Origin: SIAJ01 sp036266155
Lineage (GTDB): Bacteria; Planctomycetota; Planctomycetia; Gemmatales; Gemmataceae
DNA length: 64,000 bases
NCBI GenBank assembly: GCA_036266155.1
Contig: DATANR010000328.1
Coordinates: 8,646-72,645, forward strand
Direction of reading: 5' to 3'
Below are positions 24,360-31,392 of the stretch, piece by piece. Below the pieces are notes generated by a model that was given only the letters and a program-made list of their open reading frames with translations, was not told the origin of the DNA and did no database searches. Each line of letters opens with the position of its first letter. Within the stretch, counting starts at the first letter, position 1. The translations under genes were made by a program, and so were the position numbers.

Positions 24360-25370
24360 TCAGTTGGGCCGTGAGCGGGCCAGGCGGACGACCAGGCGTT
24401 CGAGTTGCAGGCGATCGGGCAGGGGGCTGCCGCCCTTGAGGCCCGCGTCGGTTTCGAGGAGCCAGTCGTAGAGCTTGTCGAGGCGCTCCGCGCCGAGGTG
24501 CTTCAATTGCTTGCGTGCTTGCTCGCGTGCCTGCGGCCAGCTCGCCACGCCGGCCCGGTTCATCGCCTCATCGATCGGCGTGCCTTGCTTGTAGATGCGG
24601 GCCGTTCGCGCCAGCTTGCGTAATTGCGAACCGAGCGCGCCGAGCATCGCCAGCGGCGCTTCGCCTTCCTCGAAGAGTTCACTGAGAATCTTGAGGGCCG
24701 TCGTCGGCTTCGCATCGCCGACGGCATCGAGGATCTTGAAGACGTTGGCCCCACGGCTGCGGCCGGTGAGTCCGTCCACGTCCGGTATATCAATCGCGGG
24801 CTTGGCGCCGACGAAGTCCGCGAGCTTCTGCAATTCCTGATCGAGTACGCCCATCGCGGGGCCGACGAGTTCGACGAGCAATTGTGCCGCCGGCGTCGTG
24901 AGCTTCTTGCCATAGCGCGACTGGCACCAATCGACGCACCACGCCGGGAGTTTGTACTCCGCCGGTCCCTTGCAAATGATGTGCGACGCCTCGGGCACGG
25001 CCTTGGCAAGCTTGGTTGTCGCGGGGAATGCCTTCACGTCGAGCACGAGCACACCGACCGCGGATGGTGCCGCCACATACGCTTCAAGCTGCGGCCGAAA
25101 GTTAGTCACGAACGGGTCGGCCTGATCGACCACGACGAGCCGGCGCTCGCTGAAGAAGGACACCGAATCGAGTTCATTGCGAACGGTGGAGAACTCGGCC
25201 TTGTCGCCGGGGAACGTCGTGACGCCGTACTCTGGATCGGATTCACCGAGCACGAGCGGCACGAGCAACGCCAACACGCGGCGCTTGAGGAAGTCCTCGT
25301 CGCCGGAGAGCACGTAGAACGGCTGCCGCCGCGTCTTGCCGTTCTTGTCGATGAAGGAGAGAGCGTCCAT
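24360..25370 (-). CDS. holA: DNA polymerase III subunit delta
   Basis: A 336-residue delta subunit of the clamp loader, which opens the beta sliding clamp during replication. Family features seen are FYVLSGDEDFLKRRVL near the start (the beta-binding region), the SFFSERRLVVVDQADPF block (near 75), LVELVGPAMGVLDQELQKLADFVG (middle) and a C-terminal helical collar (LGALGSQLRKLARTARIYKQ). The length is typical. The ATG overlaps the nnrE stop by one base (TGATG), so translation is probably coupled. The usual ribosome-binding position is occupied by a 7-base tandem repeat, so coupling may be the main route of initiation. Confidence 0.92.
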   Translation of the reverse strand: MDALSFIDKNGKTRRQPFYVLSGDEDFLKRRVLALLVPLVLGESDPEYGVTTFPGDKAEFSTVRNELDSVSFFSERRLVVVDQADPFVTNFRPQLEAYVAAPSAVGVLVLDVKAFPATTKLAKAVPEASHIICKGPAEYKLPAWCVDWCQSRYGKKLTTPAAQLLVELVGPAMGVLDQELQKLADFVGAKPAIDIPDVDGLTGRSRGANVFKILDAVGDAKPTTALKILSELFEEGEAPLAMLGALGSQLRKLARTARIYKQGTPIDEAMNRAGVASWPQAREQARKQLKHLGAERLDKLYDWLLETDAGLKGGSPLPDRLQLERLVVRLARSRPN

Positions 25371-26083
25371 CAGAGTGCGGAGTGCGGAGTGCGGAGTGCG
25401 GAGTTCAGACGATACTCGTCGACGAGTTTCTTGGGTGCGCCGATATCGATCACGTAGACTTCGCCGAGCCAGGGTTTGGCGTTCGGGTTCAGGAAGCCTT
25501 TCTTCCAGGCTACGAAAGTCGCCGTGTGCGTGGCCTTGATTGTTGGGCCGAGTGGTTCGCCGGTGTCGCAGTCGAGGCCCGAGGGGATGTCGACGGCGAG
25601 GACGGGCCGGCCACTGGCATTGACGGCCGCGACAACATCGGCGAATGGCGAAGCGAGCGATCGCGTGAGGCCGGTTCCAAAAAGCGCGTCGACGATCCAG
25701 CTCTGCGCCCCCTCGATCACGCGGCGGAGATCTGTATCTAACGAGCCCTCCGCCTCAGTGCTCCAAAGCGGCGCCGAACGTTGCCATACGACGGCGTTGG
25801 TTTTGGCGTCTGGCGACAACTTGTCGAGCACGCCGAAGAGCAGAACGTCCACATCGAACCCGTGATTCTGTAGATGCCGGGCCATGACGAAGCCGTCGCC
25901 GCCATTGTTGCCAGGGCCGCACAAGATCAGCACTCGTTGCCGTGCCGGATTCAACTGGACGAGCAACTCCGCGGCCCCGCGGCCGGCGTTCTCCATGAGT
26001 ACGACGCCGGGGACGCCGAACTCGTGGATCGCCCGGTGATCGAGTTCGCGGACGGCGGCGCGCGAGAGGTGGACTGGAGTCAT
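25370..26083 (-). CDS. nnrE: NAD(P)H-hydrate epimerase (YjeF N-terminal domain)
   Basis: A 237-residue enzyme that interconverts the R and S epimers of damaged NAD(P)H hydrate. It has the Rossmann-like YjeF_N fold with MENAGRGAAELL, VLILCGPGNNGGDGFVMARH and DALFGTGLTR, followed by VLAVDIPSGLDCDTGEP. It lacks the C-terminal ADP-dependent dehydratase (NnrD), so this is a stand-alone epimerase. The last 12 residues (LNSALRTPHSAL) are encoded by a heptanucleotide tandem repeat and are probably not part of the fold. It overlaps the upstream Uma2 gene by 4 bases and holA by one. Confidence 0.93.
   Translation of the reverse strand: MTPVHLSRAAVRELDHRAIHEFGVPGVVLMENAGRGAAELLVQLNPARQRVLILCGPGNNGGDGFVMARHLQNHGFDVDVLLFGVLDKLSPDAKTNAVVWQRSAPLWSTEAEGSLDTDLRRVIEGAQSWIVDALFGTGLTRSLASPFADVVAAVNASGRPVLAVDIPSGLDCDTGEPLGPTIKATHTATFVAWKKGFLNPNAKPWLGEVYVIDIGAPKKLVDEYRLNSALRTPHSAL
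25374..25408. repeat. Heptanucleotide tandem repeat in the 3' end of nnrE
   Basis: AGTGCGG is repeated four times (25374-25401), followed by a degenerate fifth unit AGTTCAG (25402-25408). Because 7 is not divisible by 3, changes in copy number shift the reading frame, altering the NnrE tail and the distance to the holA start. Confidence 0.9.
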
Positions 26084-26823
26084 ACCACGGGGTCAAGCGG
26101 GGCGATGTGCAGAGTGTATTGCCAATTGTCATCGCGAGCGCGCGATCGCTCCAGCATGAATTTTCGGTTGAATACGGATGAAACCAACCAACCATCGACT
26201 GGATCAATTTCGACGTATCCAAGCGGTTGATGGCGAAAAATGATAAACACCAATTTGTCTTCTCGACCATCAACGAGCCAATATTCTGGAATGCCCGCCA
26301 GATGATAACGTTCGCGCAGGACTTCATAGTCTTTGCGTTCCGATGAAGGGCTCACAACTTCCACCACAGCATCGGGCGTGCCGAGTATTTCACGACAATC
26401 ATCTTCTGAAGCGGTTGCAATGAATTGAGCACGACCAGACCTGAGGGTTTCCCACGATACAAACATCCCCTCGGGCTCATTGGACAGGTCGGCCGCCTCA
26501 TTGCTGACGAGCATTCCATCCGTCATGTAGCGTCCGAGGTCAAGCGAACGAACAAGTTGATAGAGAACGTGATTGATTTCACTCTTGGCAGCATTATGAA
26601 TGCCGAGTCGTTCGGGGGACATATCGATGAAGATCTCCCCGCCCAAATAGGCGACTTGAATATCCTCGGGGAACTTGTCCGATGTTGCCCATTCTCGGAA
26701 ACCGGCAAACGACATTGTCGATGCCGGGATTGATAGGCAGAAATTACGGGAATTGCGCTCGACCGAACGCGGAGCAATCGCCGTTGGCCGCGTAGGTGAA
26801 CCGGGAATGGTCGTCGTTGACAT
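26080..26823 (-). CDS. Uma2 family (PD-(D/E)XK-like) protein
   Basis: A 247-residue member of the Uma2/DUF820 family, a restriction-endonuclease-like fold that is massively expanded in planctomycetes and cyanobacteria. The core motif is seen as TPDAVVEVVSPSSERKDYEVLRERY, followed by GIPEYWLVDGREDKLVFIIF (shown by DAVVEVVSPS and GIPEYWLVD). The acidic residues expected at the active site are present. Biochemical activity of the family is unproven. ATG 26823 was chosen because GGAAGGAG lies 9 bases upstream; the frame is open to 26898. It overlaps nnrE by 4 bases. Confidence 0.88.
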   Translation of the reverse strand: MSTTTIPGSPTRPTAIAPRSVERNSRNFCLSIPASTMSFAGFREWATSDKFPEDIQVAYLGGEIFIDMSPERLGIHNAAKSEINHVLYQLVRSLDLGRYMTDGMLVSNEAADLSNEPEGMFVSWETLRSGRAQFIATASEDDCREILGTPDAVVEVVSPSSERKDYEVLRERYHLAGIPEYWLVDGREDKLVFIIFRHQPLGYVEIDPVDGWLVSSVFNRKFMLERSRARDDNWQYTLHIAPLDPVV

Positions 26824-26894
26824 TAGAAAGCGCTCCTTCCACAATCGTACGGGATTCCGCGCTGATTGTGGAATTGTTGAACGGTCCATACCGC

Positions 26895-27872
26895 TCACCG
26901 ATCAATCCGCAGCCCACCGCCTTGCATCAAGGCTTCGACTTCCGCTTTGGTCAGCCACGGGAAGTCGCCGGGGATACTGTGCTTGAGGGCGTTCATCGCG
27001 GTGCCATAGCCGAGACCCTTTTCCAGGTCGCCGTTGAGCAGGCCGTGCAAGAGACCAGCGACAAAGGCGTCGCCGGAACCGAGGCGATCGACGATTTCGA
27101 CTTCATAGCTCGGCGCACGCACTGTTCGTCCACCGGCATGGCCGACCGCGGACACGGTGTTGCGCCAGACACTGGGGGTCTCGCGCAAGGTCATCGCGAC
27201 GGCCACGAGATGGTAGTGTGTCGCGGTGGCCGCGGCCGCCTGTTCCGGATCCGCGGCACTGATGCCGAAGAAGCGCTCGGCGTCCGCGGGATTGGTGACG
27301 AGGACATCGACGAACTTGATTGCTTCAGCGAGCCAGGCACGGGCCTCGTCCACGGACCAGAGCTTCGCGCGGTAATTGGGGTCGAGGCACGTGGTGAGCC
27401 CGGCGGTCTTCGCGGCGTGGAGGGCCTCCAATGTCGCGTCGGCGGCCGACGGGCTCAGGGCGGCCGTGATGCCGGTCACGTAAAACCAATTGGCCCCGGT
27501 AAGAATCTTGGGCCAGTCCATCATTCCAGGCTGGATGCGGGCCATTGCCGAGTCGGTGCGATCGTAAACGATGCCGCTCGGTCGCGGCGCCGCCCCAAAC
27601 TCCAGAAAATAGACACCGACCCGATCCTCTTCGGTGAAGAGGATGTGAGTCGCAATGCCGGTCTCGGACGCTCGATTGACGATGAGTCGGCCGAGCGGAT
27701 TGTCGGTGAGCCGCGAGACCCAGGTGCTGGTGCGGCCCAGTCGAGCAAGGCCAATAGCCGTGTTCAACTCGGCGCCGCCAATCTCGACGTCGAGCGAATA
27801 GGCTTGCTCGAGCCGACGATGATTCGCGGGGGCGAGCCGAACCATCGCTTCGCCAAATGTGATGACGTCCAT
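26895..27872 (-). CDS. kdgK: 2-keto-3-deoxygluconate kinase (PfkB family)
   Basis: A 325-residue sugar kinase of the ribokinase/PfkB superfamily. The N-terminal signature is GGAELNTAIGLARLG, and the catalytic loop is DRLGSGDAFVAGLLHG with the base Asp present. Overall similarity to KDG kinases is seen in ITFGEAMVRLAPANHRRLEQ and YLEFGAAPRPSGIVYDR-type segments. It would phosphorylate 2-keto-3-deoxygluconate to KDPG with ATP. The next step enzyme, KDPG aldolase, is two genes upstream, which supports this substrate. A Uma2 gene separates the two, 13 bases before this start. Confidence 0.88.
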   Translation of the reverse strand: MDVITFGEAMVRLAPANHRRLEQAYSLDVEIGGAELNTAIGLARLGRTSTWVSRLTDNPLGRLIVNRASETGIATHILFTEEDRVGVYFLEFGAAPRPSGIVYDRTDSAMARIQPGMMDWPKILTGANWFYVTGITAALSPSAADATLEALHAAKTAGLTTCLDPNYRAKLWSVDEARAWLAEAIKFVDVLVTNPADAERFFGISAADPEQAAAATATHYHLVAVAMTLRETPSVWRNTVSAVGHAGGRTVRAPSYEVEIVDRLGSGDAFVAGLLHGLLNGDLEKGLGYGTAMNALKHSIPGDFPWLTKAEVEALMQGGGLRIDR

Positions 27873-27885
27873 GGATTAAGTACGA

Positions 27886-28452
27886 TCAGGAAGAAGCGAG
27901 AATTTCATCGACAGCGACGCGCCAGCCGGGCACGGCAGGCTCCGCATCAGCCGTCTGACCTGTAACAAAAACTTCGGGTAGATCGGGAGTCGTTGTCCGA
28001 AAAACACGGATGCAAGCAGCAATTGGATCGACGTCCCAGACGACCGCGGTGCCCGCCTCGAAGTAGTCGGCGCGCTTGGCGGCCATGGCCTCCTCGGCCG
28101 CATCGCCGTAGTCGCCCTTGCTGCGCACCTCGACGGCCAGCGTCGGCGAGCCCTCAATGAAATCCATCTCGTCGTCCGGCAGTCGACCAACGAATAGCGA
28201 AGCATCCGGAGAGAATGACTCGCGGCCAGAAGTCAATTCCGGCACCGCGAAGCCGACGTTGTCCGGCAAGGCGACGCCATGACCGGTCCGCTGAGCGTGA
28301 TCGTCGAGACTGCGGAAGATGCGGCCGCCAATGCGGCCAGGGTGGAAGCCCGTGGGCATAAGCGGCACCACCATTCCGCCGATCAGTTCCGCCTTGCCAT
28401 CGACGCGCGCGAGGTCGGCGAGCGTGGCGACAGTTGGCAGTACCGAAGACAT
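27886..28452 (-). CDS. Uma2 family (PD-(D/E)XK-like) protein between eda and kdgK
   Basis: A 188-residue Uma2/DUF820 protein. Motifs are SPDASLFVGRLPDDEMDFI, SPTLAVEVRSKGDYGDAAEE and YFEAGTAVVWDVDP. The start at 28452 has AGGAG nine bases upstream; the frame is open to 28479. It is a different paralogue from the one at 26080-26823 (only motif-level similarity by eye). Its position inside a sugar-acid catabolic cluster probably reflects insertion of a mobile accessory gene. Confidence 0.88.
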   Translation of the reverse strand: MSSVLPTVATLADLARVDGKAELIGGMVVPLMPTGFHPGRIGGRIFRSLDDHAQRTGHGVALPDNVGFAVPELTSGRESFSPDASLFVGRLPDDEMDFIEGSPTLAVEVRSKGDYGDAAEEAMAAKRADYFEAGTAVVWDVDPIAACIRVFRTTTPDLPEVFVTGQTADAEPAVPGWRVAVDEILASS

Positions 28453-28488
28453 GATGTACGTCTCCTGGCCTCTCTCCATCCCTCCAAA

Positions 28489-29133
28489 TTATCGAGTTCG
28501 GGCTCGTTTCACCACGTCAACGTATTGCGCCGCCAGGTCGCGAAGCTGATCAAACGCCTTCGCGGCGACAAGCTTCGGATCGACGAGTTGGCCGCCGATG
28601 CCCAGACAACAAGCACCGGCTTTCAAGAACTCGGCCGCGGTGTTCAGGTCGACGCCGCCGGTCGGCATCAGGCGGATTTGCGGCAAGGGCCCGCGCATGG
28701 CCTTGAAGAACGCCGGGCCGACGACGTCGGCCGGGAAGACCTTTACGATGTCCGCGCCGGCTTCCCAGGCATGGACGATCTCCGTCGGCGTGAAGGCTCC
28801 CGGCATCACAAGTTTGTCATAGCGCCGGCACAGACGAATCACTTCCGTATTGACGATCGGCGAAACAATGAACTCGGCCCCCGCGAGCAATGCGGCCCGA
28901 CAAGTCTCGGACTCCAGGACCGTGCCCGCCCCGAGTAATACGGCATCGCCCAGGTCCCGCTTGGCGTCGCGCAAAACGTCGAGCGCGTTGGGGACCGTCA
29001 GCGTCACCTCGGCTACGGTCACGCCGCCAGCGGCCAGAGCGCGAATGACTTCAACCAGACCGGTTGGCTCCGGCGCTCGGACGACGGCGACGATCCCAGC
29101 ATCAAGGACGCGCTGTAGGGACTGCGAACTCAT
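28489..29133 (-). CDS. eda: KDPG/KHG aldolase
   Basis: A 214-residue class I aldolase that cleaves 2-keto-3-deoxy-6-phosphogluconate to pyruvate and glyceraldehyde 3-phosphate. The Schiff-base Lys is in GADIVKVFPADVVG, the catalytic Glu in VTVAEVTLTVPNAL, and the phosphate-binding end LMPTGGVDLNTAAEFLKAG is present. The length matches the family. It is the first gene of the leftward cluster eda, Uma2, kdgK, Uma2, nnrE, holA. Together with kdgK it would support catabolism of sugar acids via KDG, as expected in a polysaccharide degrader. Confidence 0.95.
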   Translation of the reverse strand: MSSQSLQRVLDAGIVAVVRAPEPTGLVEVIRALAAGGVTVAEVTLTVPNALDVLRDAKRDLGDAVLLGAGTVLESETCRAALLAGAEFIVSPIVNTEVIRLCRRYDKLVMPGAFTPTEIVHAWEAGADIVKVFPADVVGPAFFKAMRGPLPQIRLMPTGGVDLNTAAEFLKAGACCLGIGGQLVDPKLVAAKAFDQLRDLAAQYVDVVKRARTR

Positions 29134-29190
29134 GGAACTTGACTGAACTCAGGGGTCAGGTCGGGCGATTAGAGCCGACTTCGGGTATTC

Positions 29191-29214
29191 GTAGCGGAAG
29201 TCGCCAGACTTCCG
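29191..29214 (+). repeat. REP-like singlet, family C
   Basis: GTAG followed by the perfect palindrome CGGAAGTC-GCCA-GACTTCCG. It is a single copy, upstream of eda and next to a family B doublet. Confidence 0.7.
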
Positions 29215-29243
29215 TTTGAGCATGAAGTTATTGCAGCTCTTAC

Positions 29244-29349
29244 GTAGCCTTCTCGCTCCGCGAGAAGTAAGCAAGGCTGGCCCGTGAAAAAAGCCATTGT
29301 TTCGGACCGCGCCTGCCTTTGCAATCTTCTCGCGGAGCGAGAAGGCTAC
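29244..29349. repeat. REPIN-like doublet, family B
   Basis: The forward unit 29244-29267 begins GTAGCC with core TCTCGCTCCGCGAGA; the inverted copy is 29326-29349. The total of 106 bases is almost identical to the 105-base doublet at 8912, and the inner edge also ends TTGCAAT. It lies in the region between the DUF2617 gene's 3' end and the eda 5' region. Confidence 0.8.
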
Positions 29350-29408
29350 GTTCAAATTGCAATGAGCCGCTAGAAGTTTGTCTTACGAGACTTCAGGCCT
29401 GCGGCACT

Positions 29409-29960
29409 TCACGGCGATACGCGCTCGATTAAAGTCTGCGTCTTAAGCAACGTGCAATCGGCAGGAAAGGTATGGAACGTGTTGATTACCAGGCACCCGG
29501 CTCGGCCATCGGCGGTTACTAACCCCAATGGCGCCAACGCACATCGGTGCTGCGGCTCCAGCAGGTGCAACAAGCCGCGTTTGCGGCCGTCGGCCAGCAA
29601 CTCTTCGTGAACCCGACTAAATAGGGGAAAGGGGAGCGTCTCGGCTTGCGCGCTCATCTGATAGCAGAAGATCGGCGATGCGCGGAAGGCATCTGTATGC
29701 TCGCCCTCGAACCGGTGTCGCCAGACATGCCCCCGACCGGGAAGTGGCTGGCCGCGTGCCGCCGTCAATTCCGTCAAAAACACGTTCCCCGATTGCCAGC
29801 TGATGGCATGACCGGCCGGCGTAATGCGAACGGTCAAGACATAATCGTCCTGTCGAACTTCGCGAGACGCGAGCGTCTCGATCAATTCCGGATGGATGGG
29901 CCGACGGAATAGGTGTACCGACATCGCGTCGGCTGGTGGTCGCTGGGCTAGGCTGGTCAT
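29409..29960 (-). CDS. DUF2617 family protein
   Basis: A 183-residue protein resembling DUF2617: SVHLFRRPIHPELIETLASR, DYVLTVRITPAGHAISWQSG, LPGRGHVWRHRFEGEHTD and a C-terminal CLVINTFHTFPADCTLLKTQ. The family has no known function. The start is uncertain: the frame runs back to 30089, and neither ATG 29960 nor ATG 29924 (which begins MSVHLFRRP) has a good Shine-Dalgarno sequence. No signal peptide is present. It appears to be a monocistronic gene. Confidence 0.7.
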   Translation of the reverse strand: MTSLAQRPPADAMSVHLFRRPIHPELIETLASREVRQDDYVLTVRITPAGHAISWQSGNVFLTELTAARGQPLPGRGHVWRHRFEGEHTDAFRASPIFCYQMSAQAETLPFPLFSRVHEELLADGRKRGLLHLLEPQHRCALAPLGLVTADGRAGCLVINTFHTFPADCTLLKTQTLIERVSP

Positions 29961-30079
29961 GGCATCAAGGCCCGTCGTCGGTCGACATCCTGCGCGATTA
30001 TAGCGGCGAGCTTTCCGGCCACAATGCGGGTTGCAAGCGGGGTTGACGGATCGCGAATGGAGCGCGATTCCCCATCTGG

Positions 30080-30117
30080 AAAAAGCCAACGGGCCAGGGT
30101 GTTACCCCTGGCCCGTT
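30080..30117 (-). terminator. Rho-independent terminator of the Cys-rich gene
   Basis: On the minus strand a 12-base-pair stem (AACGGGCCAGGG with CCCTGGCCCGTT, 30088-30099 and 30106-30117) with a 6-base loop is followed by a T-run (30080-30084 on the plus strand as A). It lies 28 bases past the stop of the gene at 30145-30609. Confidence 0.85.
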
Positions 30118-30144
30118 GCGCGAGTCCACCTTCCTAGGGTTCAA

Positions 30145-30609
30145 TCAACCACCGACCTTCGGGGTGGCGGTCTTCGGCATTTCCTTCTTCGGGTCGGCCG
30201 GGACCGTCGGGACGGCCATCGGGGCGACCGGAGCGACGACCGCGCCGCCGCAGCCATTGTCACAACCCGTGTTGCAGCAGCTCGTCTTCTTGCAGGAAAA
30301 GCACGAGAAGCACTTGCTGAAGCAGCAGGTCTTCGGAGCGCAGCACGTGGTCGGCGCACAAGCCGGTGCACACGGAGCCGGGCACGGGGCCGGGGCGCAC
30401 GCCGGAGCGCACGGGGCCGGGGCGCAGCAGGTCGTCGGCGCACAGCAGGTCGGCTTGCTGCAGCAGAACGTCGGGCAGCACAGCTTCGGACAATGGAACG
30501 TCGGACAGTGGATCGTCGGACAACAGATCTTCGGACAGTGGAACGTCGGGCAGCAAGCCGGAGCTTCCGGGGCGCCCGCCATCGCCACAACCATCACTAC
30601 GCTATACAT
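30145..30609 (-). CDS. Cysteine-rich CCxP repeat protein
   Basis: A 154-residue protein in which roughly a quarter of the residues are Cys. It begins MYSVVMVVAMAGAPEAPACC, and the middle is a run of CCPTFHCPK, CCPTIHCP and CCAPTTCCAPAPCAP units, followed by CCFSKCFSCFSCKKTSCC and a Pro/Val-rich tail. The spacing of Cys in pairs with Pro/Thr/Ala suggests extensive disulfide cross-linking or metal binding. The first 12 residues could be a weak signal sequence. It could be a structural cell-surface protein or a metal scavenger; neither is shown. ATG 30609 is preceded by GAGGGGG. A promoter and terminator frame it as a single-gene unit. Confidence 0.75.
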   Translation of the reverse strand: MYSVVMVVAMAGAPEAPACCPTFHCPKICCPTIHCPTFHCPKLCCPTFCCSKPTCCAPTTCCAPAPCAPACAPAPCPAPCAPACAPTTCCAPKTCCFSKCFSCFSCKKTSCCNTGCDNGCGGAVVAPVAPMAVPTVPADPKKEMPKTATPKVGG

Positions 30610-30772
30610 CTCACTAACCCCCTCAGTCGGATGCCAGTCACTCCGCCCCAGACGCTGCCCTCTTGCGAAGGCCGATTCCCCACCTCGGGCGGATGTGACG
30701 ACACACCCGAAGCTGATTCGATGGATGGTTGTTAGGGTGGGAAATCTAGTTAGCTTGCGTCGTATGAAGAAT

Positions 30773-30801
30773 ATAGTAAAGCTAGGCAAGACTTGCGTCA
30801 A
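30773..30801 (-). promoter_or_regulatory. Sigma-70-like promoter of the Cys-rich gene
   Basis: On the minus strand TTGACG (30796-30801) and TACTAT (30773-30778) are separated by exactly 17 bases. Transcription would start near 30766, giving a leader of about 155 bases before ATG 30609. Confidence 0.45.
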
Positions 30802-31392
30802 ACCTTCTGCCCGCTTGACCTTCCGTTCCGGACCATCTTGCCATCCTACGATCGGCCCTGCCTTCACAATTCGCACAGACGGTATTCAGCTGAACGGCCC
30901 GAAAAGGCCATTCTCGTCAAACGTGCAGCATTTTTTGGGGTTGTATTCTAGTGCGGCCCTGGTAAATCGGGCAGATTATGACGACTGGGATAGGAGACAT
31001 CCCCTTTACATTTCAGCTCTCACCGGATAAATAAGACCTGCAAGTCCGATTTAGCCGATCAGCTGACAGGGAGGCCAGTCCTGGCCGATATGGGTCACCA
31101 CAACCCGTTTAGGCCCTACCACCGGCTCCCAACGGCGACGGGCCACCGGGACTACCAGTTTTTGGCGAGGTTTCTGAACCAGTTTTTCGGAGCGCAGTAT
31201 CGACGCAAAACTATTGCTGAAAGATGGATAGATCAAACGCACGATCAAAGAGCGCCAGACCCAATAACCCGTTGGCGCTCTTCGTGGCGCCCTTTGATTG
31301 GCGCTCTTTGATTTTGGCCCTATTTGGATTCCTCAGTCGGTCGATTTCAAACCCTTGTGCCCACTGTTGGCGCCCAACCTCGGAGCGGTCTC
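30802..31392. other. Long intergenic region upstream of the HTTM pair
   Basis: Nearly 600 bases without a supported gene; only short overlapping frames are present. Besides the palindromic cluster at 31244-31312 there is a repeated CCAGTTTTT motif (around 31155 and 31180). The region presumably carries the promoter of the gene at 31393. I see no other structure. Confidence 0.5.
31244..31312. repeat. Inverted repeat cluster before the HTTM-associated gene
   Basis: A perfect 14-base inverted repeat ATCAAAGAGCGCCA (31244-31257) and TGGCGCTCTTTGAT (31299-31312), with an additional copy of TTGGCGCTCTT at 31272-31282 between the arms. It is followed by TTTGG. It could be an attenuator, operator or a decayed REP-type element. 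Confidence 0.65.

Noticed and set aside
30116..31030. 304-codon rightward frame opposite the Cys-rich gene
   Set aside because: The Gly/Ala/His/Gln-rich product is the antisense of Cys/Pro codons; the minus strand has promoter, ribosome-binding site and terminator.
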